From: Betaproteobacteria bacterium MOLA814
Lineage (GTDB): Bacteria > Pseudomonadota > Gammaproteobacteria > Burkholderiales > Burkholderiaceae_C
NCBI GenBank assembly: GCA_000496475.1
Contig: AYMW01000002.1
Span: 496,001-560,000, forward strand
DNA: 64,000 bases
Direction of reading: 5' to 3'
Both the position numbers and the translations under genes were made by a program. Under the pieces are notes generated by a model. It made no database searches. It saw nothing but the letters and a program-made list of their open reading frames with translations, and was not told where the DNA came from. How positions within the stretch are numbered: position 1 is the first letter of the stretch; each line of letters begins with the position of its first letter. Shown here one piece after another: positions 10,752 through 20,000 of the stretch.

Positions 10752-10766
10752 GGTCGTGAAGCTAGC

Positions 10767-10795
10767 ATTTTAACCCGATTTTTGAGCTTATTCAA
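10767..10795 (-). promoter_or_regulatory. Sigma-70-type promoter for the rimP operon
   Basis: On the minus strand TTGAAT (complement of 10790-10795) and TAAAAT (complement of 10767-10772) are separated by exactly 17 bases, a good match to the sigma-70 consensus. Transcription would begin near 10760 and run almost at once into the hairpin at 10720-10751. Confidence 0.6.
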
Positions 10796-11463
10796 TGTAT
10801 TGCAGCAATCAGAACCCCTAGTGACCTGAAACTGTTACACAAACGCTTTGTACAACAGCCAATCAAGCCACACGACAACACCAAAAAGGTATGTGCATAC
10901 CAAGCTGTACCAGCCAGCTTGAGATGCCACAGCAACACAATGAGTAATTTGTAGCTATACAGGTGGTCAACACCTACTAGGCACGTTCGGTACCGTTGAG
11001 GCCTCATCGGTTCGTTGTAACAAGTTGGCGCAAACCTGTTGGCAACGTTCAGCTCTGTCTTGCGAACAGGAATGCGGCGCCATGCAACTACCAGCCCTGA
11101 GCGGGCAGACACCAGCGGCAACATGACAGACACACATGCAAACACGTAGCCGTGTTGCGCCAACACCACTTTGCAGTACATTCATAGCCACTTGAGCTGG
11201 CGCACCCACACAAGAGATTGGTCTGCGTTATGCGGCTTGCTGTATTGTTTGGCCCGCCACTTATTGGAGGAGGTCAGCAACAGTCACCAGAACCAATCCT
11301 GCACTGGCGGCAATATCAGCCCTACACACTCTCTTGCTTAAGCTTAGATGGATGCATGCGACAATTCAGCAACTTGAGATTCTGCTCACACGCAAGGCAT
11401 ACCTAGTGGTAGATACAAACCCATGCACGTAGCGCTTTACAAACCCATTATCAGGAGGCATTC
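10796..11463. other. Intergenic region without recognisable gene (about 670 bp)
   Basis: No open frame here resembles a known protein, and I recognise no RNA gene. The frames that exist (for example 10967-11209 on the minus strand) are rich in Cys, Arg and Val with no family motif, typical of chance frames. The right end holds the fabI ribosome-binding site. Many relatives carry scpB or rluB upstream of rimP, but no trace of either is visible. Confidence 0.55.
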
Positions 11464-12264
11464 ATGAGTGAACGCACAGGTTTTTTAGTTGGCAAGAAAT
11501 TACTCATCACGGGTGTACTGTCTAACCGCTCGATTGCGTATGGCATTGCCAAGGCATGCCGTGCACAAGGTGCTGAGCTGGCGTTCAGCTACGTTGGCGA
11601 ACGCTTTAAAGACCGCATCACAGAATTCGCCGCTGATTTTGACTCGACATTGGTATTTGACTGTGACGTGGGTGACGACACGCAAATTGAGTCATTGTTT
11701 AAAGACCTGTCTGCCACCTGGCCAAGCTTTGATGGCTTTGTTCATGCCATTGGTTTTGCGCCGCGTGAGGCTATTGGCGGTGACTTTTTAGATGGCCTTA
11801 GCCGCGAAGGCTTCCGGATCGCACACGACATCAGCGCCTACAGCTTCCCAGCCATGGCGAAAGCAGCAAGACCGTACTTGAATCCAAAGTCCGCTTTGCT
11901 CACACTCAGCTACTTGGGCGCTGAGCGTGCATTGCCCAACTACAACACCATGGGCTTGGCCAAAGCATCTTTGGAGGCCTCTGTGCGCTACACAGCCGAG
12001 TCGCTAGGCCCCAAGGGTGTTCGCGTCAACGGCATCAGTGCAGGCCCTATCAAAACATTGGCAGCCAGTGGTATCAAAGGCTTTGGCAAAATTTTAGGGC
12101 AAGTTGCCTCAACATCGCCGCTGCGCCGCAACGTAACCAGCGAAGACGTGGGCAATGTGGCGGCCTTTTTGTTAAGCGACCTCGCTGGTGGTGTGACCGC
12201 CGAAATCACCTATGTTGACGGCGGCTTTAGCAACGTGGTCGGCGGCATGTCTGACGCTGAATAA
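11464..12264 (+). CDS. fabI: Enoyl-[acyl-carrier-protein] reductase (NADH) FabI
   Basis: FabI carries out the last reduction of each fatty-acid elongation cycle. The 266-residue product begins with [20 protein letters not shown], the FabI-type nucleotide-binding start, and has the catalytic stretch [13 protein letters not shown] (Tyr-x6-Lys), then [19 protein letters not shown], the substrate-loop region. A strong AGGAGG stands 5 bases before the ATG. The MAPEG gene follows 24 bases later and may be co-transcribed. This enzyme is the target of diazaborines and triclosan in relatives. Confidence 0.96.
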   Translation: MSERTGFLVGKKLLITGVLSNRSIAYGIAKACRAQGAELAFSYVGERFKDRITEFAADFDSTLVFDCDVGDDTQIESLFKDLSATWPSFDGFVHAIGFAPREAIGGDFLDGLSREGFRIAHDISAYSFPAMAKAARPYLNPKSALLTLSYLGAERALPNYNTMGLAKASLEASVRYTAESLGPKGVRVNGISAGPIKTLAASGIKGFGKILGQVASTSPLRRNVTSEDVGNVAAFLLSDLAGGVTAEITYVDGGFSNVVGGMSDAE

Positions 12265-12288
12265 ATAACTTTCATTTAGGAAACATAT

Positions 12289-12690
12289 ATGACCTTGGCT
12301 TTTTGGTGTGTGCTGGTTACAGCCCTTATGCCTTACGCTTTTACCGGCATGGCCAAGTTTGGCAAGCGCGACCCAGACGCACCAAAAACCCCTCGCTATG
12401 ACAACCATGCACCACGCGCTTATTTAGAGCAGCAAACTGGGCGCAAGTTGCGGGCGCACTGGGCGCAACTCAATGCCTTTGAGGCATTTCCCGCATTTGC
12501 TGCTGCTGTCATCATTGCCCATATGGCAGGCGGTAATGCCACTTGGATCAACAGCCTTGCTGCGGCATTTGTCGCTTTACGCTTGGCCTATGGTTACTTT
12601 TACATCACCGACAAACCCAGCCCGCGCAGCCTGGTGTGGATTGGCGGATTGATGTGTGTAGTCGGCTTGTTTGTGGTGGCTGCGGTTTAG
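12289..12690 (+). CDS. MAPEG-family small membrane protein
   Basis: A 133-residue protein with four predicted membrane segments and the bacterial MAPEG signature: RAHWAQLNAFEAFPAFAAAV in the middle, an Asn/Glu-containing stretch conserved in glutathione-dependent membrane enzymes. The start has AGGAAAC upstream. MAPEG proteins include glutathione transferases and peroxidases acting on lipophilic substrates, but bacterial members of this short type are mostly uncharacterised, so a detoxification role is only inferred. It follows fabI closely. Confidence 0.85.
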   Translation: MTLAFWCVLVTALMPYAFTGMAKFGKRDPDAPKTPRYDNHAPRAYLEQQTGRKLRAHWAQLNAFEAFPAFAAAVIIAHMAGGNATWINSLAAAFVALRLAYGYFYITDKPSPRSLVWIGGLMCVVGLFVVAAV

Positions 12691-12756
12691 CTGCACAGTT
12701 CAAGCCCCACAGCGCTACAGCATCCAAACTGGTGAACTGTAGGGGCACAACAATGG

Positions 12757-15700
12757 CTACAGCGAATCGCGTTTCACGTTAAACCAAGCCGCATATATGG
12801 CGGGTAGTGCCAACAGTGTGAGCACTGTGGCGACAAATAGACCACCCATAATGGCGACTGCCATAGGCCCCCAGAACACGCTTCTTGACAGTGGAATCAT
12901 GGCCAATATCGCTGCTGCAGCGGTCAAGGCGATGGGACGCAGTCGCCGAACGGTAGACTCCACAATCGCCTCCCATGCTGGTACGCCCTTGGCCCTGTCT
13001 TGCTCTATTTGATCAATCAAAATCACCGAGTTGCGCTGGATCATACCCATCAAGGCAATCACCCCTAGCAAGGCGACGAATCCAAATGGCCGGTCAAACA
13101 GCAACAGCGCGCCGGCCACGCCAGCAATGCCAAGCGGACCGGTCAAAAACACCAGCAATGCACGGCTAAAGCTTTGAAGCTGCAACATCAGCAAAGTAAA
13201 CACCACAAACAGCATGATAGGCACACCTGCTGAAATAGATGAGGTGCCCTTGGCGCTTTCTTCTACGGCACCAGCCACGCTGATGCGGTAATCACCCTGA
13301 CCTCGCTCGGCCCAAGCGGCTTCAATCTCGCGCAATGCCGGCAACAACTGCCCCGTCACCGTTGCGCCTTGCAAACCGTCAACAATGTCTCCTTGCACAG
13401 TCACAGCATATTGGCGGCCTTCGCGCCACAGCACGCCAGGCTCCCAATCAAACACGGGTTTGGCCACCTGCGTCAAGGGCACCATGCGTCCAGTTGCTGT
13501 GGGCAAGTAAGCGTTTTCTAATGCTTGCAACCCATCGCGCTCGGCAATGGGTTGACGCAAGACAATGTCTATGAGCTTGTCGCCGTCACGGAATTGCCCA
13601 ACGGTGCTGCCAGACAATAGCGTGCGAGTGGCTTGCGCAATGCTTTGGGCACTGACACCCAACTCACGGGCGCGGACTTGATCGACCTGTAAACGCAGCA
13701 CTTTGATGGACTCATTCCAGTTGTCGTTGACACCACGCATGTTGGCGTTTGAACGCATCAAGGCCTTAACCTCGTTGGCCAAAACGCGCAAGACAGTTGG
13801 GTCAGCGCCTGACACGCGGAACATCACCGGATACGGCACAGGTGGGCCGCTGGGCAACAACTTGATACGGGCGCGAACTTGCGGAAACTCTTGCGCCAGC
13901 AAGCCGGGCAATTCAGCTCTCAACCGCTCACGCGCTTCTAAACTGGATGGCACCAAAATAAATTGACTGACATTGTTTTGTGGAAAGACCAAATCCAGTG
14001 GCAGGTAAAAGCGCGGCGCACCAGAACCAATCCACGCACTCACAGGACCTGCGTCAGGCTGCTGCATCAGCACGGCCTCGACCTGTTTGGTTAAGACTTC
14101 ATTGGCTTCAAATGACGTACCTTCTGGGAACCATAAATCAACCAACACTTCTGTGCGGCTGGAATCAGGGAAGAACTGCTGCTGGACTTGGCCCATACCA
14201 ACGATGCCCGCTCCAAATAACGCCAAGGTAGCCGCAATGGTTTTCCAACGGTTGCTCACACACCACTGCACAGCAGCGCGAAACCAGTTGTAAAAAGGAG
14301 AATCAAATACCTCGGCCTCTTCTGGGTCTGCGTCTAAGTCAACGCCGGCGGCCACATGCTGGTGTGGCTTGGCTTTCAGTATGCGCGTACCCAAGTAGGG
14401 TACGAAGTACACCGACACCAACCAACTCACCACCAAGGCTACGGATGTGACTGCAAATATGGCAAATGTGTATTCGCCCACTGTGGACTGCGCCATACCA
14501 ATAGGTAGAAAGCCAGCGGCTGTAATCAGCGTGCCAGTCAGCATGGGCATGGCGGTCACTTCGTAGGCATAAGTGGCTGCGCGAAACTTGTCTGCGCCTT
14601 GTTCCATTTTGCGCACCATCATTTCTACAGCAATGATAGCGTCGTCCACCAGCAAGCCCAAAGCAATGATCAGCGAGCCTAATGATATTTTGTGCAGACC
14701 AATACCCCAGTATTTCATACACAAAAACGTCACCGCCAACACCAACGGAATGGTAATGCCCACCACCAAGCCAGGACGGACATCCACGTACCACCCAAAG
14801 CGACCACCTTTGTGCAAACCAAGTGCTAAAAAGCTCACGCTCAACACAATTAACACAGCTTCAATCAGCACCTTTATGAACTCTGATACAGATGCCGCCA
14901 CGGTCTTAGGCTGGTCTTGCAATTGCACCAACTTGACGCCAATGGGCAAGCCTTGCTCGATAATAGGCACCGCGTTGTTGAGCGCTTTACCCAGCGCAAT
15001 GATGTCGCCACCCTTGGCCATTGATACGCCCAAGCCGATCACAGAAGCCCCTTGGTGGCGAACTTTGACGTTGGGCGGGTCCGAATAACCACGGGTCACT
15101 TGAGCGATATCGCCCAACTTGAAAGTTTGACCTGAGGCGCCGCGTATGGGCGTTTGACGCAGAGCATCCACGCTTTCAAAAGCGCCGTCAATGCGCACTT
15201 CAAACACATCTGACGGATTGGTCTGCGCGCGTGCACGGCCAGCACTTTCTACTGAATTTTGCTGGTTTATTTGCGCCAATACCTGTGAAAAATCCAACCG
15301 CAGTTGCGCCAACTTGGCTTGTGAAACCTCTATAAATATTTTTTCGTCCTGCACACCAAACAAGGCGACCTTGGCCACATCTGGAACGCGCAGCAGTTGT
15401 GCACGGACTGTGTCTGCAAAATCCTTGGTTTGTGCTGGCGAAAAACCATCGGCCTGAACAGCATAAATAACGCCGTACACATCGCCAAAGTCGTCGTTAA
15501 AAAATGGGCCAATAACACCTGGTGGTAACGAGCTTTTCGTGTCAGAAATCTTTTTTCTGACCGTGTACCACACGTTAGAAACCTCTGACCCAGGTGATGA
15601 ATCCTTGACCTGAAAAATGACCTGCGACTCACCTGGCTTGCTGTAGCTGCGAATCTTGTCCGCATAAGGCACCTCTTGCAGCGTACGCTCAATGCGGCTG

Positions 15701-15918
15701 GTGACTTGCTCGGCGACTTGCTGCGCGTCAGCACCAGGCCAGTACGTTCGAACCACCATGGCCCTGAAGGTGAACGGGGGATCCTCGTCTTGCCCCAACT
15801 GAAAGTAAGACGTGATGCCAAACACCATCAACACCACAATCAGGTAGCGCGTGAGTGGCGCGTGGTTTAACGCCCACTCAGATAGATTAAAACTTTTTTT
15901 TGTAGGAGGTGACGACAT
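12757..15918 (-). CDS. RND-family efflux transporter, inner-membrane permease (AcrB-like)
   Basis: A permease of about 1050 residues with the AcrB architecture: an N-terminal membrane helix (LTRYLIVVLMVFGI), two large periplasmic loops and twelve predicted membrane segments. GLLVDDAIIAVEMM in TM4 carries the paired Asp residues of proton relay. In TM10 the usual AKN is QRN (GMIQRNSVILIDQIE), so the relay Lys of AcrB is Arg here, a feature I know from a subgroup of HAE1-type pumps. I prefer the ATG at 15918 (MSSPPTKKSF); a second ATG nine codons upstream is possible. It follows the periplasmic adaptor at 16063-17157 with a gap of about 145 bases. No outer-membrane channel gene is nearby, so a TolC-type partner must be encoded elsewhere. 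Confidence 0.93.
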   Translation of the reverse strand: MSSPPTKKSFNLSEWALNHAPLTRYLIVVLMVFGITSYFQLGQDEDPPFTFRAMVVRTYWPGADAQQVAEQVTSRIERTLQEVPYADKIRSYSKPGESQVIFQVKDSSPGSEVSNVWYTVRKKISDTKSSLPPGVIGPFFNDDFGDVYGVIYAVQADGFSPAQTKDFADTVRAQLLRVPDVAKVALFGVQDEKIFIEVSQAKLAQLRLDFSQVLAQINQQNSVESAGRARAQTNPSDVFEVRIDGAFESVDALRQTPIRGASGQTFKLGDIAQVTRGYSDPPNVKVRHQGASVIGLGVSMAKGGDIIALGKALNNAVPIIEQGLPIGVKLVQLQDQPKTVAASVSEFIKVLIEAVLIVLSVSFLALGLHKGGRFGWYVDVRPGLVVGITIPLVLAVTFLCMKYWGIGLHKISLGSLIIALGLLVDDAIIAVEMMVRKMEQGADKFRAATYAYEVTAMPMLTGTLITAAGFLPIGMAQSTVGEYTFAIFAVTSVALVVSWLVSVYFVPYLGTRILKAKPHQHVAAGVDLDADPEEAEVFDSPFYNWFRAAVQWCVSNRWKTIAATLALFGAGIVGMGQVQQQFFPDSSRTEVLVDLWFPEGTSFEANEVLTKQVEAVLMQQPDAGPVSAWIGSGAPRFYLPLDLVFPQNNVSQFILVPSSLEARERLRAELPGLLAQEFPQVRARIKLLPSGPPVPYPVMFRVSGADPTVLRVLANEVKALMRSNANMRGVNDNWNESIKVLRLQVDQVRARELGVSAQSIAQATRTLLSGSTVGQFRDGDKLIDIVLRQPIAERDGLQALENAYLPTATGRMVPLTQVAKPVFDWEPGVLWREGRQYAVTVQGDIVDGLQGATVTGQLLPALREIEAAWAERGQGDYRISVAGAVEESAKGTSSISAGVPIMLFVVFTLLMLQLQSFSRALLVFLTGPLGIAGVAGALLLFDRPFGFVALLGVIALMGMIQRNSVILIDQIEQDRAKGVPAWEAIVESTVRRLRPIALTAAAAILAMIPLSRSVFWGPMAVAIMGGLFVATVLTLLALPAIYAAWFNVKRDSL

Positions 15919-16062
15919 AGGTACAAGTGGCCTTGATTGGCACATTAAGCCGGCGAATAAGCAGCAACGTTAGCTGTCGGCTGCGCTGCATATTGCAAAC
16001 AAGCAATTAACACGCAGACAACAGCAACAAGGGAGAAGTAAAAAGTAAGAAGTAACAACACG

Positions 16063-17157
16063 TTAAAAGGTATAGCGTTTCACCACCTGGTTCGGCGTTA
16101 GAGCGTGTGTACCAGCGCTGACCACCTCTTGACCTGCTTGCAGACCGCTGACGAGCAAGCCGTCATTCAGAACTTGAACCACAGTCACCGCTGTTGCTAC
16201 CACACGCATGGTCTCAGGGTTTAAAACCCAGACCGATGAAGCCGCCCCGTCTAGCCACACTGCGTTGCTAGGCAACAGGCTGGCACCAGCGTGCTGTGGG
16301 GCCGATGTGGACGCTTGCGTTGACACCAGCTGCACCAGCGCCGAGCTGCCCAAAGGCCACTGCGCATCAGCAGACAAACGCACTTTCACCACATACGTGC
16401 GCGTGATGGGATCTGCGCTGGCAGCCACATCAACCACTTTGGCTGACGCTTGAACACCCAAGGCCAGACTGGAAACTTGAACCACTTGGCCCAGCGCTAC
16501 AGTGCTTAAACGCTGTTGGGGAACCACAAACTGCACGTCACGCGCGCCATCATGCGCCAGTCGAATAACCACCACACCCGCGCTGACCACTTGGCCCACG
16601 TCAGCGTCCACACCAGTGATCACACCAGCGGATGGGGCTCGCAACGACGTGTAGCCAAGTTGGTTTTTTTGTGCGCTAGCGCCAGCAGAGGCGCTGGTGA
16701 GCTGGGACGCGGCCATATTGAGGCTCACTTGATAGCGTTGCAGCTGGGCCTGGCCTATGAAGCCCTGCGATGCCAAGTCTGTGAACCTTGCCAAGTCAGC
16801 CTTGGCCAAGTCAAATTGGCTCACAGCCGCATCACGCTGCGCACCAGCGGACGCTGCTGACAAGTTGTAATCGGTGTTGTCCAAATTAGCCAGTTCGTCG
16901 CCCTTGCCAACACGTTGGCCAAGGTCTACCAGTCGACTCTTCAGCTTACCAGGCACTCGGAAACCAAGCATGCTCTCTGTTTGCGCCTTGACTTCACCTG
17001 AGTAAGTGAATTCGGTGGTAGCTGGTGCGTTGGCGACCACTGTTACCAACTGCACAGCGCGCACAGGCGCTTGCCTGGCCTCTTGCTGGCTGCAGCTGGC
17101 CAGCACAAGCGCAACACCTGCAATGACCAACGGACGGAAATGGTATGAACTGGGCAT
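16063..17157 (-). CDS. RND efflux periplasmic adaptor (membrane fusion protein), lipoprotein
   Basis: A 364-residue HlyD/AcrA-type adaptor linking the permease downstream to an outer-membrane channel. The N-terminus has a lipoprotein signal with lipobox LASC near residue 22. Then come the barrel-sandwich stretch (FTYSGEVKAQTESMLGFRVPGKL), an alpha-hairpin region rich in Ala and Gln, and the lipoyl return (LRAPSAGVITGVDADVGQVV). It is the first gene of the two-gene operon, with a TetR-type palindrome 77 bases before its start. Substrate unknown. Confidence 0.92.
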   Translation of the reverse strand: MPSSYHFRPLVIAGVALVLASCSQQEARQAPVRAVQLVTVVANAPATTEFTYSGEVKAQTESMLGFRVPGKLKSRLVDLGQRVGKGDELANLDNTDYNLSAASAGAQRDAAVSQFDLAKADLARFTDLASQGFIGQAQLQRYQVSLNMAASQLTSASAGASAQKNQLGYTSLRAPSAGVITGVDADVGQVVSAGVVVIRLAHDGARDVQFVVPQQRLSTVALGQVVQVSSLALGVQASAKVVDVAASADPITRTYVVKVRLSADAQWPLGSSALVQLVSTQASTSAPQHAGASLLPSNAVWLDGAASSVWVLNPETMRVVATAVTVVQVLNDGLLVSGLQAGQEVVSAGTHALTPNQVVKRYTF

Positions 17158-17233
17158 AAAAAATGCGACAAAGTCGCTGAAAGTGTTAAAAAGTGAGCGC
17201 TAATTTTTAGACACAACAAGAATGAAGGGCTTA

Positions 17234-17249
17234 TTGACCAACCGGTCAA
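17234..17249. promoter_or_regulatory. TetR-type operator palindrome upstream of the efflux operon
   Basis: TTGACC and GGTCAA form perfect 6-bp arms around four bases, a layout common for TetR-family repressors of efflux operons. It lies 77 bases before the adaptor start. No TetR gene is encoded in the flanking kilobases, so the regulator would act from elsewhere. Confidence 0.5.
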
Positions 17250-17506
17250 CAAATTGTAACTGAAAGCGGCCATGTGGCAGCAAACGCCCACGCAATCCAC
17301 ATTAGGCCTACATTTATCATGTGCACAGTGGGTGTACAGCCAACTGTTGGTCTGTGCTGCGCGTCTTCAAAGCTTGGCGCTGGTGCAGCGGGGTACGGCA
17401 TCCGCATGAACGGTGCAAGCCATTTGGAACCAGGACCAAACACCCCACATTACAACGGGTATTTGCTATAGGTCCCTATTTATCAGTAGCTTGTTAGCAT
17501 AGAAAC
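17250..17506. other. Intergenic spacer between the efflux operon and aat
   Basis: Together with 17158-17233 this makes a gap of about 350 bases between divergent genes. Apart from the palindrome at 17234-17249 I see no gene or RNA. The last 40 bases, which include CTATTTATC, presumably hold the aat promoter. Confidence 0.5.
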
Positions 17507-18265
17507 ATGTCGCACGCACTAGAACTCGACTTACCTTGGCTAGAAAGCCACCAGCCGCTGCCCCCCGCTCAGCAGGCTTGGCCCGAACACGCCCCCTACC
17601 CTGGTCTTCTGGCCGCTGGTGGCGACTTAAGCGTCGCGCGCTTGGTAGACGCGTACAGCCGAGGCATTTTTCCTTGGTTCAGCGAAGGGGAGCCTATTTT
17701 GTGGTGGTCTACCGACCCGCGCATGGTATTGGCACCACACGATTTCAAACTCCACACCAGTTTGCGCAAGCAGCTGAAAACCTTGCTGCGTGAACAGCGT
17801 GTGCACATAGAGATAGACACCCATTTCACAGATGTCATCACCGCATGCGCCGACGTGGCTCGCCAAGACCAGACAGGCACTTGGATTGGCCCCAGCATGC
17901 AGCTGGCTTACTCAGCGATGTTTGAGGCCGGATACGCCCACTGCATCAGCGCTTGGGTAGACGGCGTATGCGTAGGCGGTTTGTACGGCATCAATATTGG
18001 CAGCATGGTATTTGGCGAATCCATGTTCAGCCTAGCCCCCAACGGCTCCAAAATAGCATTGGCGGCTTTGGTGGCGCTCAGCAGAAGAGACCGCGTGGCT
18101 TTGATCGACTGCCAACAAGTCACCTCGCACTTGGCATCTTTGGGCGGCACGCCCATTGCACGCAGCGCATTTTTAAATACCGTGGAGCAAGCTTGCTCTC
18201 AACCCGCTCCAACATGGGTCTTCCAGACATCGGACTGGCAATATCTGGACAAGCGATTGTTATGA
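17507..18265 (+). CDS. aat: Leucyl/phenylalanyl-tRNA--protein transferase
   Basis: Aat adds Leu or Phe to proteins with N-terminal Arg or Lys, making them ClpS/ClpAP substrates in the N-degron pathway. The 252-residue product has PGLLAAGGDLSVARLVDAY, RGIFPWFSEGEPILWWSTDPR and GGLYGINIGSMVFGESMFS, the conserved blocks of the family. Its stop overlaps the start of bpt (ATGA), so the two are translationally coupled. clpA is also in this window (61.9-64 kb). Confidence 0.97.
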   Translation: MSHALELDLPWLESHQPLPPAQQAWPEHAPYPGLLAAGGDLSVARLVDAYSRGIFPWFSEGEPILWWSTDPRMVLAPHDFKLHTSLRKQLKTLLREQRVHIEIDTHFTDVITACADVARQDQTGTWIGPSMQLAYSAMFEAGYAHCISAWVDGVCVGGLYGINIGSMVFGESMFSLAPNGSKIALAALVALSRRDRVALIDCQQVTSHLASLGGTPIARSAFLNTVEQACSQPAPTWVFQTSDWQYLDKRLL

Positions 18266-18996
18266 CACACCAGCAAGAGCTCCCGGTCAACACTGTACAG
18301 CTGTATGCCACTGCACCCTACCCGTGCAGCTATTTGCCAAACTTGCAAGCACGTTCACAAGTGGCCACACCAAGCCACTTGGTACACGACGACGTTTACG
18401 CCAGCTTGATCGCACAAGGCTTTAGGCGCAGCGGCCTGTTTACATACCGCCCCCACTGTGACGGCTGCCGCGCATGTGTGCCTGTCAGAGTGTTGGCACA
18501 GTCCTTTAAGCCCAACCGCAGCCAAAAGCGCATCTGGAACAAGCACCAGCACCTGCAAGTGCGCGTGCTGCCAGTGTCCTTTGATCCTGACCACTACGCG
18601 CTGTACCAAGACTACCAACAAAAGCGCCATGCAGGCGGCGGGATGGACAACGACAGCGTTGACCAATACAAACAGTTTTTACTGCAGAGCCGAGTCAACA
18701 CCCGCCTTGTGGAATTTTGGCAACCCACCACCACAGAACGACCAGCCCGCTTGGTCATGGTGTGCATCATGGATGTACTCAACAACGGTTTGTCTGCTGT
18801 TTACACATTTTTTGATGCGCTTATCACCTCTGGCTTAGGCACATTTGGTGTGTTGTGGCAAATAGAACAAGCTCGCCAAGTTGGCGCTGAACACTTGTAC
18901 TTGGGCTATTGGATCAGCCAGAGCAACAAAATGAACTACAAGCGCGCTTTCACGCCGCAAGAACATTACCTAGACGAGATATGGACAGCCGCTTAG
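18262..18996 (+). CDS. bpt: Aspartate/glutamate leucyltransferase (arginyl-transferase family)
   Basis: The bacterial ATE1-like enzyme transfers Leu to N-terminal Asp or Glu, feeding the same N-degron pathway as Aat. From the ATG at 18262, which overlaps the aat stop in ATGA, the product is 244 residues. It has the N-terminal YPCSYLPNLQARSQVA stretch, the cysteine-containing RPHCDGCRACVPVR motif, RSQKRIWNKH, and YLGYWISQSNKMNYK near the C-terminus. The frame stays open upstream inside aat, but that part does not match the family. Confidence 0.94.
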   Translation: MTHQQELPVNTVQLYATAPYPCSYLPNLQARSQVATPSHLVHDDVYASLIAQGFRRSGLFTYRPHCDGCRACVPVRVLAQSFKPNRSQKRIWNKHQHLQVRVLPVSFDPDHYALYQDYQQKRHAGGGMDNDSVDQYKQFLLQSRVNTRLVEFWQPTTTERPARLVMVCIMDVLNNGLSAVYTFFDALITSGLGTFGVLWQIEQARQVGAEHLYLGYWISQSNKMNYKRAFTPQEHYLDEIWTAA

Positions 18997-19132
18997 GACG
19001 CCAATTGCGGGCCTTCTAGGCCATCAACGCCACCCAAAGAGATCAAAACACTTGGGCCTGTATTTCACGCTATAAAATGATGAGTTGAAATCGTCGTGAT
19101 GGCATACCGCCAAACCAGCTACCCCATTCAAC

Positions 19133-19906
19133 ATGTCCGAGCCAGAAACCATCAAGCCTACAGTCCAAGTCATAGAGCGCATTTTTGTGTTGCTGGATGT
19201 CTTAGCCAAGCACCACGAGCCGATGGCGCTCAAAACCATCAGTGACAGAGCAGGCCTTCACCCGTCGACAACGCACCGCATATTAAACGATTTGGCCATC
19301 GGCCACTTTATAGACAGGCCTGAAGCTGGCAGCTACCGCCTGGGCATGCGACTGCTGGAGCTTGGCAACTTGGTCAAAGAGCGATTGAGTGTACGTGACG
19401 CTGCCATCGCGCCCATGCGTGAATTGCACAGACACACGCAACAAGCCGTTAACTTGAGTATTCGCCAAGGCGACGAGATTGTGTATGTGGAGCGCGCTTA
19501 CAGCGAGCGCTCAGGCATGCAGGTGGTCAGAGCCATAGGCGGTCACGCCCCACTTCACCTCACGTCTGTCGGAAAATTATTTTTAGCCAGTGAAGACATG
19601 CCCAGACTGCGAAGCTACGCGGCACGAACAGGGCTAGCGGGTCAAACACGCAACAGCCTCACGCAACTGGCCATGCTTGAACGCGAGTTGCAAGAAGCAC
19701 AACGCAGCGGCATCGCACGAGACAATGAGGAGTTGGAGTTGGGTGTGCGCTGTATGGCAGCAGGCATACGCGATGACCAGGGTCGTTTGATAGCTGGCCT
19801 ATCGATTTCAGCGCCAGCTGGGCGGCTAGACGAGGCATGGCTGCCCAAACTGAAGGCCACTGCGCAAGCTATTTCAAAATCGCTAGGCTACCACGAGCAC
19901 TTGTAA
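19133..19906 (+). CDS. IclR-family transcriptional regulator
   Basis: A 257-residue regulator with an N-terminal winged helix-turn-helix (LKTISDRAGLHPSTTHRILNDL) and a C-terminal effector domain ending in the IclR block GIRDDQGRLIAGLSISAPAGRL. HAPLHLTSVGKLFLA is the usual hinge of the effector pocket. The helix-turn-helix is well kept, so it should bind DNA. It stands alone between bpt and the endopeptidase gene with no catabolic operon beside it, so its target cannot be guessed. Confidence 0.93.
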   Translation: MSEPETIKPTVQVIERIFVLLDVLAKHHEPMALKTISDRAGLHPSTTHRILNDLAIGHFIDRPEAGSYRLGMRLLELGNLVKERLSVRDAAIAPMRELHRHTQQAVNLSIRQGDEIVYVERAYSERSGMQVVRAIGGHAPLHLTSVGKLFLASEDMPRLRSYAARTGLAGQTRNSLTQLAMLERELQEAQRSGIARDNEELELGVRCMAAGIRDDQGRLIAGLSISAPAGRLDEAWLPKLKATAQAISKSLGYHEHL

Positions 19907-20000
19907 ACAACACAATCAGGGCCACCACGCGCAGGCGCTGTTCACTTGCCTTGACCAGGGTGGGTTGCACATCAATACAACCTAGCTCGGGGCATTAATT

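Noticed and set aside
10967-11209. Minus-strand frame of 80 codons in the gap before fabI
   Set aside because: Cys/Arg-rich composition, no motif, no ribosome-binding site; looks like a chance frame.
17953-18261. Upstream extension of the bpt frame inside aat
   Set aside because: The translated segment is Arg-rich and matches nothing. The real start at 18262 is fixed by the ATGA overlap with aat.
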